Shown here in pieces: positions 25,922 through 34,694 of a DNA stretch of 64,000 nucleotides (its first letter is position 1; each line of letters opens with the position of its first letter). The position numbers and the translations under genes are program-made. A model generated the notes under the pieces. It was given only the letters and a program-made list of their open reading frames with translations, did no database searches and had not been told where the DNA came from. This DNA is from Pseudoalteromonas espejiana DSM 9414 (GTDB taxonomy: Bacteria; Pseudomonadota; Gammaproteobacteria; Enterobacterales; Alteromonadaceae), in assembly GCF_002221525.1 (NCBI RefSeq), contig NZ_CP011028.1, positions 1,189,001-1,253,000 on the forward strand, read 5' to 3'.

Positions 25922-26569
25922 ATGCAATTATTTATCGGTAAAAAAAACTACTCTAGCTGGTCATTACGCGCATGGTATTTAATGAGTAAATTTGATGTTG
26001 AATTTAGTGAAACCCAACTCATACTCGACACACCTGATTTTTACAACGAACTAAAAAATATATTTGCTGTGCAAAAAGTGCCAGCGCTAATTGATGGCGA
26101 TTTACAGGTATGGGATTCGCTAGCGATTTGTGAATATATTAATGATGCATACTTATCTGGTGCTGCCTGGCCAAAGTACATTACCCAAAGAGCTAAAGCA
26201 CGCGCGTTAAGCGCTGAAATGCATTCAGGCTTTATGGCGCTTCGTAATGAAATGCCAATGAACATACGCGCAACCCGTAAAGTAGAACTATCAAGCGAAG
26301 CACTAAAAGACATCGCTCGCATAGACGAGATATTTGCACAGCAACAAGATGTGTTTCCCAATGAATGGTTTTTTGGCGACTTTAGCATTGCAGATGCTAT
26401 GTATGCGCCTGTTGTACTGCGCTTAAAAACCTACCAAATTACGCTATCAGAGCAGGCGCAGCAATATTGTGATTTTGTAATGCGCTGCCCCGTATTGCAA
26501 ACATGGATTACGCAGGCACTAACTGAAACCGATATAGTAGAGTGCGACGAAGCAGGAAAAGACGTTTAA
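25922..26569 (+). CDS. Glutathione S-transferase family protein
   Basis: 215 residues. An N-terminal thioredoxin-like domain (1-80) opens with LFIGKKNYSSWSLRAWYLM, in which SSWSLRAW supplies the likely catalytic Ser. It contains the cis-Pro region KVPALIDG and the glutathione-binding ESLAIxEYI-like WDSLAICEYINDAYL. The all-helical C-terminal domain follows, with FFGDFSIADAMYAPVVLR. Substrate unknown. Located between DUF4112 and epmC, not in an obvious operon. Confidence 0.88.
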   Translation: MQLFIGKKNYSSWSLRAWYLMSKFDVEFSETQLILDTPDFYNELKNIFAVQKVPALIDGDLQVWDSLAICEYINDAYLSGAAWPKYITQRAKARALSAEMHSGFMALRNEMPMNIRATRKVELSSEALKDIARIDEIFAQQQDVFPNEWFFGDFSIADAMYAPVVLRLKTYQITLSEQAQQYCDFVMRCPVLQTWITQALTETDIVECDEAGKDV

Positions 26570-26608
26570 CACCCTCACCACTTTTACTTTAAAGGTAAAA
26601 GCCCGTAC

Positions 26609-26659
26609 AATTCGTCTCGTTTTTAGTGCGCTAATGTGGCGCTGCAACCGAGACGAATT
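26609..26659 (+). promoter_or_regulatory. Structured leader upstream of epmC
   Basis: AATTCGTCTCG (26609-26619) pairs perfectly with CGAGACGAATT (26649-26659). The 29-base loop contains a further GCGC...GCGC stem. The hairpin ends 11 bases before the epmC ATG. It could be a terminator of the GST gene without a T run, or a translational control element. Confidence 0.45.
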
Positions 26660-26670
26660 AATCAATTTTT

Positions 26671-27225
26671 ATGCATCAAATAGCTGACCTCATTTCAATT
26701 TTTGATTCTGCTTTTTACCAAAGCCACAACACACGCTTAGTTAAAGGCGATGATGAGCCTATTTATTTACCTGCCAATAATACAATTGCATTTAACCAGG
26801 TGGTGTTTGCCCATGGCTTTTACGCCAGTGCTTTGCATGAAATAGCCCATTGGCTTATCGCCGGAGCCGAGCGAAGAAAGCGTGAAGATTATGGTTATTG
26901 GTACTGCCCAGATGGGCGAGATAAGCAAAAACAGGCTGAGTTTGAAAACGTAGAAGTAAAACCACAAGCCATTGAATGGTTACTCAGTAAAGCTGCAGGG
27001 TTTGAATTTAACGTATCGGTAGATAATTTAAATGGTGAGCAAACTTGCCGATTTGATTTTCAGGCTAGGGTTCACCAGCACGTATTAATATTAATAGAGC
27101 AGGGTGTTAACGCACGTACACATACACTATTAAAAGCGCTAAGTAATTTTTATAACACGCCGTGGCCATTAACTGCTCAGCAGTTTAATTGGCGTCATCC
27201 TCAGGAGTTACAAAATGCAGTTTAA
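26671..27225 (+). CDS. epmC: Elongation factor P hydroxylase EpmC (YfcM)
   Basis: 184 residues. Characteristic ASALHEIAHWLIAGAERRKREDYGYWYCPDGRDKQKQAEFE, with metal ligands in HEIAH, and VKPQAIEWLLSKAAGFEFNVS. EpmC hydroxylates the beta-lysylated lysine of canonical EF-P. The EF-P paralogue EfpL in this window has Arg at that position and so is not a substrate. The last bases overlap the next gene by 11 bases, indicating coupling. The epmC-yfcL neighbourhood near aroC/prmB/smrB matches E. coli, here with the ATP-NAD kinase-like gene inserted. Confidence 0.93.
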   Translation: MHQIADLISIFDSAFYQSHNTRLVKGDDEPIYLPANNTIAFNQVVFAHGFYASALHEIAHWLIAGAERRKREDYGYWYCPDGRDKQKQAEFENVEVKPQAIEWLLSKAAGFEFNVSVDNLNGEQTCRFDFQARVHQHVLILIEQGVNARTHTLLKALSNFYNTPWPLTAQQFNWRHPQELQNAV

Positions 27226-28345
27226 GTTAGGCTTAATTATTAACCCTGTAGCAGGGCTTGGCGGCAGTGTTGCCTTAAAAGGCAGTGATGGTGAAAATAC
27301 AGCCGCAAAGGCCATTGAGTTAGGTGCACAAGCTAAGGCCAACAGCCGCACTCAAGCTGCGCTTGAAGTGCTATTACCTTATAAAAGCCAACTAACTATT
27401 TACACTGTAAATGGCGATATGGGCGAACACGCTGCAAAAGCGCTGGGTTTTAATGTTGAGGTTGTTTATAGCGCAAATACGCTAACAACACCTAACGACA
27501 CTGAAGCCGCTGCCAAAGTACTTAAAAACTTAGGTGTAGATTTAGTGCTTTTTGCAGGGGGTGACGGTACAGCACGTAATATTTGCCACGCCATAGAAGA
27601 TACCACCCCAGTGCTTGGAATACCCGCAGGCTGTAAAATTCACTCTGGTGTGTACGCTATTACACCTAAAGCCGCCGGCCGCGTAGTAGAAATGCTAGTA
27701 AAAGGCGAGCTAGTTACACTTGCTGATGCCGATGTAATGGATATAGATGAAGACGCTTTCAGGCAAGGTACGGTAAAAGCTAAGCGCTACGGTGAAATGC
27801 AAATACCAAGCGAAGTACGTTATGTACAAGCCGTTAAAAATGGTGGAAAAGAAACCGACGAATTAGTGCTTGCCGATATAGCCGCCCATGTAGTGAGCGA
27901 AATGGACGATGACACTTTTTATATCATTGGAAGCGGCTCAACCGTTGAAGCCATAATGCAAGAAATGGGACTTGATAACACATTATTAGGTGTAGATTTA
28001 ATTAAAGACCAAACCCTTATAGCGCAAGATTTAACGGCCAACCAACTACTTGATTACACTCGCAGTCACGCAACTCAACTCGTTATTACGCTTATTGGCG
28101 GGCAAGGCCATATATTTGGACGAGGTAATCAGCAATTAAGCCCTGAGCTTATCCGCGCTATTGGTAAAGACAATATTATCGTAGTGGCAACTAAAACCAA
28201 ATTACAAGCGCTGAATGGCCGCCCACTTATTTGTGATACAGGCGACAGCACTTTAGACGACGAATTAACAGGTTACATTAAAGTAACCACCGGCTATAAC
28301 GACCATATTATGTATGCTGTCGGTTATGATAACCAGGAGAAGTAA
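27215..28345 (+). CDS. ATP-NAD kinase family protein
   Basis: 376 residues. It opens LGLIINPVAGLGGSVALKGSDG and has the NAD-kinase signature LVLFAGGDGTARNI (GGDGT). The C-terminal half carries IGGQGHIFGRGNQQLSPE. This is the long ATP-NAD kinase-like family (COG3199 type), distinct from housekeeping NadK, and its true substrate is not established. Overlaps epmC by 11 bases and precedes yfcL by 4 bases, so the three form one operon. Confidence 0.85.
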   Translation: MQFKLGLIINPVAGLGGSVALKGSDGENTAAKAIELGAQAKANSRTQAALEVLLPYKSQLTIYTVNGDMGEHAAKALGFNVEVVYSANTLTTPNDTEAAAKVLKNLGVDLVLFAGGDGTARNICHAIEDTTPVLGIPAGCKIHSGVYAITPKAAGRVVEMLVKGELVTLADADVMDIDEDAFRQGTVKAKRYGEMQIPSEVRYVQAVKNGGKETDELVLADIAAHVVSEMDDDTFYIIGSGSTVEAIMQEMGLDNTLLGVDLIKDQTLIAQDLTANQLLDYTRSHATQLVITLIGGQGHIFGRGNQQLSPELIRAIGKDNIIVVATKTKLQALNGRPLICDTGDSTLDDELTGYIKVTTGYNDHIMYAVGYDNQEK

Positions 28346-28349
28346 CACA

Positions 28350-28625
28350 ATGAGTTTAGTGAATTATATTGATGCAGCCCAGCAATACTTTGATGATTTA
28401 GTTGTAAAAGCAACCGACGACGAGCTGTTTGCTGGCGGTTATTTACGAGGTCATTTTGACCTTGCTGTTGGTTATGCAGAAGTAGAAGAGTTAACAATTT
28501 CTATTGATGAGCTAAACGAAACCGTAGAGCAAAGCTTAGTTAAAGCTTATCGCAATGGCGAACTAAACGAAGAAGATAAAACACTGGTTGTGCGCCTATG
28601 GGAAGAAGTTAAAGCACTTGCTTAA
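28350..28625 (+). CDS. yfcL: YfcL family protein
   Basis: 91 residues from the ATG preceded by AGGAGAAG (MSLVNYIDAAQQYFDD). An upstream in-frame start inside the kinase gene is unlikely. Acidic all-helical small protein matching YfcL, including FAGGYLRGHFDLAVG. Function unknown. Third gene of the epmC operon, closed by a terminator. Confidence 0.88.
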   Translation: MSLVNYIDAAQQYFDDLVVKATDDELFAGGYLRGHFDLAVGYAEVEELTISIDELNETVEQSLVKAYRNGELNEEDKTLVVRLWEEVKALA

Positions 28626-28644
28626 CTAAACCTACCAAATACAT

Positions 28645-28679
28645 AAAAAAGCGGCTTAATATATTAAGCCGCTTTTTTA
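28645..28679 (+). terminator. yfcL terminator
   Basis: AAAAAGCGGCTTAATATATTAAGCCGCTTTTTTA: a 12-base-pair stem with short loop and T run. Confidence 0.9.
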
Positions 28680-28771
28680 TGCCAACGCTGTGCCTAAAAT
28701 AGATTTATTGGTTAATTTACTGTTGCATATTAATGGTATATTGTTACTAAAACCTAATTTGGGAGCTTTTA

Positions 28772-30328
28772 ATGAATAACAATAATCAAGCCGCAGTACC
28801 CTCGGGGCCCATTGCTCGCTTTTTAAATTTTGTGGAGCGTATTGGTAATAAGCTCCCCGATCCCGCCATTATCTTTTTATTTGCGATGCTACTTATTTGG
28901 GTGTGTTCGTGGTGGTTATCGGGCGTTAGTTTTGATGCCATTGATCCACGTACAGGCCAAGCCATTGTTGTAAATAACTTATTAGAGGGCGATTCACTCG
29001 CTTCGTTTTTATCCTCTATGGTAAAAACGTTTACAGGCTTTGCCCCATTAGGCGTGGTACTGGTTGCTATGTTAGGTGTTGGTGTAGCTGAGCACTCGGG
29101 TTATATCAATACAGGCCTTAAGCTCATGCTAAAGGTAACGCCTAAACAGTTACTAACACCGTCAGTTATTTTAGTTGCTATTGTAAGCCATACAGCAACC
29201 GATGCAGGCTATGTTTTAGTGATCCCTTTAGCGGGAGTTATATTTTTTGCTGCGGGGCGACACCCATTAGCGGGTATTGCAGCGGCATTTGCCGGCGTAA
29301 GCGGCGGTTTTGGAGCTAACTTTATTCCATCTGGAATAGACCCTTTACTGCAAAGCTTTACGCAAAGTGCGGCGCAAATTATTAACCCCGATATGTCAAT
29401 AAATCCCCTTAATAACTGGGCGTTCACTTCGGCTTCGAGCTTATTTATTGTGTTACTAGGCTGGTATATCACTGACAAAATAATTGAGCCACGTTTGAAA
29501 AACACGCCGCTTAATGAAGATACCCAAAACTTACCTGCGTTTGATGAAGCAAAAAGTGATGAAAAGCGCGCCTTTTTTATAGCCAGTAGCGTAATGATTG
29601 CAGGGCTTGTTTTATTAGCTTTTGTATCTGCTCCTGCCGATTCAGCAATGCGCAGTGCCGATGGCTCACTGACCAATTTTAGATCGCCCCTTATGCAATC
29701 TATTGTGCCGCTAATATTTTTATTATTTTGGATACCTGGTGCCGTGTATGGTTTTACTGTCGGTACCTTTAAAACGTCTAAAGATATGATAGACGCCATG
29801 AGCACCGCGATGAGTGGTATGGCTTATTACATTGTTATGGCGTTCTTTTGTGCGTTGTTTATTGCTGCATTTTCTAAGTCTAACTTAGGGGCGTTAATGG
29901 CCATTGAAGGGGCACAGCTTTTAAAAGCAATGGAGCTGCCTAGCGCCGTAACTGTTGTGGGTATTATATTTTTAACCGGCTTTGTAAATTTATTTGTTGG
30001 CTCAAGCTCAGCAAAGTGGGCGTTACTCGGGCCTATTTTTGTACCTATGCTTATGCAATTGGGTATATCGCCAGATTTAACACAAGCGGCGTACAGAATA
30101 GGGGATTCTAGCTCAAACATAATTACACCACTCATGCCGTACTTCCCACTGGTTGTGGTGTATTGCCAAAAGTATGTAAAAGACACCGGTATAGGCACGC
30201 TTATCGCACTTATGATCCCCTACTCAATCGCGTTTATGATTGGCTGGAGTATTTTCTTGCTAGGGTATTGGGCACTTGGTATTCCGTTAGGGTTAGATGC
30301 GAGTTACGTTTATCCGGCGTTACCTTAA
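28772..30328 (+). CDS. AbgT family transporter
   Basis: 518 residues, around eleven to twelve hydrophobic helices. AbgT hallmarks are IVSHTATDAGYVLVIPL, GGFGANFIPSGIDPLLQ, FVNLFVGSSSAKWALLGPIFVPM and SSSNIITPLMPYFPLVV. E. coli AbgT takes up p-aminobenzoyl-glutamate, and other members export sulfonamides and related compounds. No abgA/abgB hydrolase genes are adjacent, so a folate-salvage role is uncertain. Single gene, with GGGAGC as ribosome site and a hairpin downstream. Confidence 0.9.
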   Translation: MNNNNQAAVPSGPIARFLNFVERIGNKLPDPAIIFLFAMLLIWVCSWWLSGVSFDAIDPRTGQAIVVNNLLEGDSLASFLSSMVKTFTGFAPLGVVLVAMLGVGVAEHSGYINTGLKLMLKVTPKQLLTPSVILVAIVSHTATDAGYVLVIPLAGVIFFAAGRHPLAGIAAAFAGVSGGFGANFIPSGIDPLLQSFTQSAAQIINPDMSINPLNNWAFTSASSLFIVLLGWYITDKIIEPRLKNTPLNEDTQNLPAFDEAKSDEKRAFFIASSVMIAGLVLLAFVSAPADSAMRSADGSLTNFRSPLMQSIVPLIFLLFWIPGAVYGFTVGTFKTSKDMIDAMSTAMSGMAYYIVMAFFCALFIAAFSKSNLGALMAIEGAQLLKAMELPSAVTVVGIIFLTGFVNLFVGSSSAKWALLGPIFVPMLMQLGISPDLTQAAYRIGDSSSNIITPLMPYFPLVVVYCQKYVKDTGIGTLIALMIPYSIAFMIGWSIFLLGYWALGIPLGLDASYVYPALP

Positions 30329-30346
30329 CTTAAACCTTAATTTATG

Positions 30347-30373
30347 AACCTCACTCAATTGAGTGAGGTTTTA
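30347..30373 (+). terminator. AbgT-gene terminator
   Basis: ACCTCACTCAATTGAGTGAGGT is a perfect 22-base palindrome followed by TTTATA, between convergent genes. Confidence 0.8.
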
Positions 30374-30407
30374 TAGAAAAATACTGCAATGCAAAAAGAA
30401 GTTTTAA

Positions 30408-31010
30408 TTACCTTTCTAAATTTCTCACTATATAGCCAAACAAACTGGCCTCACCAACAATATACACATAATCGTTTTTGTTATTCATTATTGTAGATTT
30501 ATCGTCGTACCATCTAAAATCGTGTGTTTCGTTTGTTTTAGGATCTTTAAAGTATAAGCGAGTACAACTATTTTCATAATCCGTTCCACACTCTTGTACA
30601 TCCGTGAGGATATACTCCTTATACCAATAGTCGCCTTGCGTGTAGTAAGCCCATAACTCAATGGGGGCAGAGAGTAAAAAATAGAGAGTCGCATAGATTA
30701 ACAAAGGGAGTAATGGGTAGGTGAATATTAATGATAATTTAGTTTTTACACCTGACAAGCTATCTTTAAGGTGCTCTCTATAGTCACTGCAACGTCTATA
30801 TTTTTTGATAACAAGTACATGGAGATAGATAAATGATGCCCCGCAAAAAATAGGAAGCGCTATATAAAAAATAGCCTCATAAATTTTATTTTCGATAAAT
30901 GGCGGATCGGTAAAATCCATTAACATAAGCATGGCAATGCTCAGTATTGGAAAGCTTATTATTGCTGCAAAGAGCAAGTTGTCATAATATTTTTTCAATT
31001 TTGAATTCAT
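30408..31010 (-). CDS. Unrecognised membrane protein
   Basis: 200 residues. Hydrophobic helices at about 11-31, 43-66 and 96-120, with a basic loop (KKYRRCSDYREH) between the second and third. The C-terminal 75 residues are hydrophilic, contain two Cys (QECGTDYENSC), and end in a beta-rich stretch with several aromatic residues. I do not recognise the family. It lies alone between AbgT (convergent) and deaD (whose terminator lies upstream of it). Codon use and AT content look ordinary for the window, with slightly more AGA/ATA-type codons. Confidence 0.65.
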   Translation of the reverse strand: MNSKLKKYYDNLLFAAIISFPILSIAMLMLMDFTDPPFIENKIYEAIFYIALPIFCGASFIYLHVLVIKKYRRCSDYREHLKDSLSGVKTKLSLIFTYPLLPLLIYATLYFLLSAPIELWAYYTQGDYWYKEYILTDVQECGTDYENSCTRLYFKDPKTNETHDFRWYDDKSTIMNNKNDYVYIVGEASLFGYIVRNLER

Positions 31011-31072
31011 CCGTGAATCATAGTCGTGGTTTAGTTTACTGAATTTTTGTTTTTTACTGTAGCTTCAAAACA

Positions 31073-31107
31073 AAAAAACCTTGTCACTTTCGTGGCAAGG
31101 TTTTTTA
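31073..31107 (-). terminator. deaD terminator
   Basis: AAAAAACCTTG-CCACGAAAGTGA-CAAGGTTTTTT on the minus strand; strong stem with T run, 19 bases past the deaD stop. Confidence 0.85.
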
Positions 31108-31125
31108 CAACATAAGCTATAAAGC

Positions 31126-32943
31126 TTAGTTAGATGTGAAGCTCACAGGGCGACGTTCTTTACGAGGACCGCCACGCTTATCACCGCGTTGGTTGTCTTT
31201 GTTAAAGCTACGCTTTTTATCACCACTAGGGCGTTCAGAACGCTCACCACGTGGCTCAGCTGGGCCTTGATCTTGTGTAAGTGTCATACCCATTGGGCGT
31301 TTACAAATAAACACTTTTTGGAAGTGATCAAGTACATCTTTAGGCATGTTTTGCGGTAATTGTACCGTACTGTGACTGTCGTGAAGACGAATGTCACCAA
31401 TAAACTTGCTTGAGATATCAGCTTCGTTAGCAATAGCGCCAACAATATTTTTAACCTGTACGCCATGTTCACGACCTACTTCGATACGGTATGTATCCAT
31501 AGGGCCTGCATCGCGGCTGTTACGCTCGCGAGGTTTACGCTCAGGGCGGTCACCACGTTCGTTACGACGACGGTCATTACGATCGCCACGCTCGTTACGT
31601 GTATTACGCTCGTTACGAGGCTGAATCTTAACTTCTTCAACTTTAATAGGTGATTGTTGCTGTGCTAAACACAGTAATGCACCCGCTAAGTCTTCAAAAG
31701 AAAGATCTAATTTTTGTGCCATGTTAGCAGCAACTTCATTGAAGAACGTAATGTCTTTGTTTTCAAGCGCAAGCGTAAGCTTTTCTTGAAGTGCATTGAT
31801 ACGTTTTTCTTCAACTACTTTAGCTGTAGGTAGCTCAACTTGTGCAATTTCAGATTTAGTATGACGAATGATATTTTTAAGTAAATAACGTTCGTTATGC
31901 TTAACGAATAAAATTGCTTTACCAGTACGACCAGCACGACCTGTACGGCCGATACGGTGAACGTAGGCTTCAGAGTCTTGTGGAATATCGTAGTTTATAA
32001 CTAAGCTTAAACGGTCTACATCAAGACCACGTGCTGCTACGTCTGTTGCAATAACAACGTTTAGCATACCGCTTTTTAAACGGTCTACAGTGCGCTCACG
32101 CGCTTGCTGGTTCATGTCACCGTTAAGTGGAGCAGCAGAGAAACCTTCGCGCTCTAATAATTCAGCAAGCTGCACTGTATCGTTACGTGTACGTACGAAA
32201 ACAATAGCACCTTCATATTGCTCTGCTTCTAAGAAACGAACAATCGCTTTGTTTTTGTGTACGTGAGCATTCCAAAACACTTGCTCAACAGACGATACTG
32301 TAGAGTTACGCGCAGAAATATGAACCTGTTCAGGGTTATTCATATATTTGCTGCTGATGTTTTGAATTTGCTTAGGCATGGTCGCAGAGAAAAGACATGT
32401 TTGCTTTTCGCGCGGTGTTTTTTCCATGATGTTTTCTACATCATCGATAAAGCCCATACGTAACATTTCATCGGCTTCATCAAGTACAAGTGCTTGTAAA
32501 GCATCAAACTTGATAGTGCCACGGTTTATGTGATCGATTAATCGACCCGGAGTAGCAACAATAATTTGTGCGCCACGACGAAGTGCGCTTAATTGAATGC
32601 TGTAGCTTTGGCCACCGTATAGTGCTAATACTTCAACACCACGAGTACCTTTTGCATATTGTTCAAATGCCTCAGCAACTTGGATCGCAAGCTCACGTGT
32701 AGGTGTGAGTACAAGGATCTGTGGCTGTTTCACAGACGGGTCAATATTGTTTAATAACGGCAGTGCAAATGCTGCAGTTTTACCTGTACCCGTTTGTGCT
32801 AGTCCCAGTACGTCCTTTCTTTCTAGCAATAACGGTATACATTGAGCTTGGATTTCAGATGGTGTCTTGTAACCCAACTCTTCAACTGCCTTTAAAATTG
32901 CAGGAGAAAGATTTAGAGATTCAAACGTGACTGGTTCTGACAT
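31126..32943 (-). CDS. deaD: DEAD-box ATP-dependent RNA helicase DeaD/CsdA
   Basis: 605 residues. All helicase motifs are present: AQTGTGKT (I), PTRELAIQ (Ia), DEAD (II), SAT (III), ATDVAARGLDVD (V) and HRIGRTGRAGRTG (VI). A DbpA/DeaD-type RNA-binding fold lies at about 480-555 (YRIEVGREHGVQVKNIVGAIANEADISSKFIGDIRLHD). Two Arg/Asn/Gly-rich disordered stretches (about 445-480 and 565-605) flank it. DeaD acts in ribosome assembly and mRNA decay in the cold. The Shine-Dalgarno GAGGCG forms the 3' arm of a small hairpin, listed separately. Confidence 0.95.
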   Translation of the reverse strand: MSEPVTFESLNLSPAILKAVEELGYKTPSEIQAQCIPLLLERKDVLGLAQTGTGKTAAFALPLLNNIDPSVKQPQILVLTPTRELAIQVAEAFEQYAKGTRGVEVLALYGGQSYSIQLSALRRGAQIIVATPGRLIDHINRGTIKFDALQALVLDEADEMLRMGFIDDVENIMEKTPREKQTCLFSATMPKQIQNISSKYMNNPEQVHISARNSTVSSVEQVFWNAHVHKNKAIVRFLEAEQYEGAIVFVRTRNDTVQLAELLEREGFSAAPLNGDMNQQARERTVDRLKSGMLNVVIATDVAARGLDVDRLSLVINYDIPQDSEAYVHRIGRTGRAGRTGKAILFVKHNERYLLKNIIRHTKSEIAQVELPTAKVVEEKRINALQEKLTLALENKDITFFNEVAANMAQKLDLSFEDLAGALLCLAQQQSPIKVEEVKIQPRNERNTRNERGDRNDRRRNERGDRPERKPRERNSRDAGPMDTYRIEVGREHGVQVKNIVGAIANEADISSKFIGDIRLHDSHSTVQLPQNMPKDVLDHFQKVFICKRPMGMTLTQDQGPAEPRGERSERPSGDKKRSFNKDNQRGDKRGGPRKERRPVSFTSN

Positions 32944-32948
32944 TAATA

Positions 32949-32972
32949 CGCCTCAACGAATTTAAAGAGGCG
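32949..32972 (-). promoter_or_regulatory. Hairpin sequestering the deaD ribosome-binding site
   Basis: On the minus strand CGCCTC (complement of 32967-32972) pairs with GAGGCG (complement of 32949-32954) across a 12-base AT-rich loop. GAGGCG is the Shine-Dalgarno, 5 bases before the ATG, so this leader could regulate deaD translation. Confidence 0.45.
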
Positions 32973-33105
32973 CGCATTGTATAGGAAATACGAGGCAATT
33001 GCTTGTATAAATTACAACTAATTTGTATGTGATTGATGTTGGTCGAAATTTAACCAGTTTAATAATTTGATTTTTTAAACTGGTTAACAAGCTATATACA
33101 AAGCG

Positions 33106-33369
33106 TTATTTGTAAAGGCCTAGATTTTCTTTTGCGTAGGCTTCAAATTCAGTGAACCCACCAATATGAGTTTGATCTACAAAAATTTGTGGCACAGTTG
33201 GGCAAGGTTTGCCTGCTGATTTTTCAAGGTCAGCTTTGCTAATGCCTTCTTTGATAATATCGATGTAACGAAATTTAAAATCGTCACGTTCATTTGATAG
33301 TTGCTCGGCAACGTCTTTAGCTCGTACACAAAATGGGCAGCCTTCACGGCCAAAAATTACTGTTAGCAT
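33106..33369 (-). CDS. grxA: GrxA-family glutaredoxin
   Basis: 87 residues. Active site CPFC (Cys11, Cys14) where E. coli Grx1 has CPYC, with the TVPQIFVD cis-Pro loop and IGGFTEFEAYAKE. The glutathione-dependent disulfide reductase can supply ribonucleotide reductase and others. Ribosome site GGAGAGTA. Single gene; divergent from the response-regulator gene at 33636. Confidence 0.9.
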   Translation of the reverse strand: MLTVIFGREGCPFCVRAKDVAEQLSNERDDFKFRYIDIIKEGISKADLEKSAGKPCPTVPQIFVDQTHIGGFTEFEAYAKENLGLYK

Positions 33370-33496
33370 AGTACTCTCCTCAATTTAGTTACTATCATTT
33401 TAAATGATTAATCAATAATTTAAAGCGCAAAAAATCGATTGGTTAATTCTATTTTAACGCAAACCTCTAAAGTTATTCATTTGCTATGCATTTTGA

Positions 33497-33511
33497 ATTG
33501 CAAATTGCAAA
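33497..33511. promoter_or_regulatory. LuxO-type operator, site 1
   Basis: ATTGCA-AAT-TGCAAA. It matches the Vibrio LuxO site TTGCA-W3-TGCAA exactly in its 13-base core. It lies about 73 bases upstream of a candidate sigma-54 -24 box for the response-regulator gene at 33636. Three more copies occur in the next 7 kb. Confidence 0.65.
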
Positions 33512-33581
33512 AGTTTTCCCGACTAAACCCCCGATATATTTTTATATAAAGAAATTCATAGCCTTAATTGGACTTATTTTA

Positions 33582-33598
33582 GTGGCATATAAATTGAT
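33582..33598 (+). promoter_or_regulatory. Candidate sigma-54 promoter of the REC-protein operon
   Basis: GTGGCATATAAATTGAT fits TTGGCACRN4TTGCW with the GG and the -12 dinucleotide position correctly spaced (12 bases). The -12 GC is GA here, a real weakness. The start of transcription would be near 33609, 27 bases before the ATG. Confidence 0.45.
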
Positions 33599-33635
33599 TA
33601 TTAAAGCCATAAGCTAGATTAACTAGGATTTTGTG

Positions 33636-34673
33636 ATGAGTGATAACAGTCATGTTTTAGAAGTAATACAAGGGGTGATTGCACGTCATTGCCTAACAAC
33701 AGATAGTGATGTAGCTATTACACTTATAAATAAATTGCAGTGTAATTATATATGTTTGCAGGTATCACCAGAGCAAATGATCACACAATGCGAAGCGTTT
33801 ATTCTGCCTTCACTCTCCCAAGCCAAAAGTAGTTTTGTTTTAACAGTAGAAGCAAATTTACAAGGCATCAATATTAACTATTGGGTAGATGCCAACCCAA
33901 ATATGCACACCATTGATATCCATGGCTTATTGGCAACCAGAGAGCCAGTTTCATACGACGATATAAAAAAACAACACCTTACAGTACAAAGCCACAAATC
34001 CGACATAATTGAAAATCTTAACTTTTTATCAGAGGTAACAGAGCAAAATTATGGTTTTAATTTCTTATCATCAGGTGAGCAAAATCACGAACAACTTACC
34101 ATTAGTGATATGCGTCAACTTAGCGGGCAAGTGCTGTTAAACAGCTTATCGACTGCTAGCGCAACAGATAACACAATAAAACTCTGTAGTTTTGATGCTT
34201 TGAGCGATTTACAGGAGCACCAATTATCAACTCAAGCAATTTTAGCATGGCCATTCTTTGATACCGATTTAATCGCTGTTATGAGCACCTTGCAGGCTCA
34301 AAGTCGATTATCTGTGTTAGTTGCAGATGACAGTTTACCAAGCCAAGTGGCAACAAAGGTGATGCTGGAAATGCTGGGTTGCTCTGTGACATGTGCGGAA
34401 AATGGTTCAAGCGCCTTGTTAATTGCGCAACAAGAGTCGTTTGACTTGTTACTTTTAGATGAACGTATGCCAGGCATGTTTGGCAGTGACGTGGCGCAGC
34501 AGTTAAACAAACAAAATACGCCTAATAATGAAACACCAAAAGTGATTTTAACGGGTATTACAGAGGAGCAAGAAATTGCCCAGCTGTTTGATAAGGGAGT
34601 GACCCACTACCTTCAAAAGCCCGTTACAAAGGCAGTGCTAGAAGAGTTCATTAAGCCTTGGCAGGCTGCTTAA
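33636..34673 (+). CDS. Response-regulator protein with unknown N-terminal domain
   Basis: 345 residues. The start is taken at the ATG 7 bases after AGGA; a GTG one codon earlier is possible. The C-terminal receiver domain (about 228-345) has LVADDS (acidic pair), phospho-acceptor Asp275 in LLLLDERMPG, Thr in VILTGIT and Lys in YLQKPVT. The first ~225 residues match no family I know; they are mixed alpha/beta with no membrane segment or helix-turn-helix. It has no recognisable output domain, so it may be a phosphate sink, a single-domain relay or a protein-interaction regulator. First gene of an operon with the isochorismatase-like protein and the hybrid kinase. Confidence 0.8.
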   Translation: MSDNSHVLEVIQGVIARHCLTTDSDVAITLINKLQCNYICLQVSPEQMITQCEAFILPSLSQAKSSFVLTVEANLQGININYWVDANPNMHTIDIHGLLATREPVSYDDIKKQHLTVQSHKSDIIENLNFLSEVTEQNYGFNFLSSGEQNHEQLTISDMRQLSGQVLLNSLSTASATDNTIKLCSFDALSDLQEHQLSTQAILAWPFFDTDLIAVMSTLQAQSRLSVLVADDSLPSQVATKVMLEMLGCSVTCAENGSSALLIAQQESFDLLLLDERMPGMFGSDVAQQLNKQNTPNNETPKVILTGITEEQEIAQLFDKGVTHYLQKPVTKAVLEEFIKPWQAA

Positions 34674-34694
34674 AAGCAAATTAAGGAAAGCATT

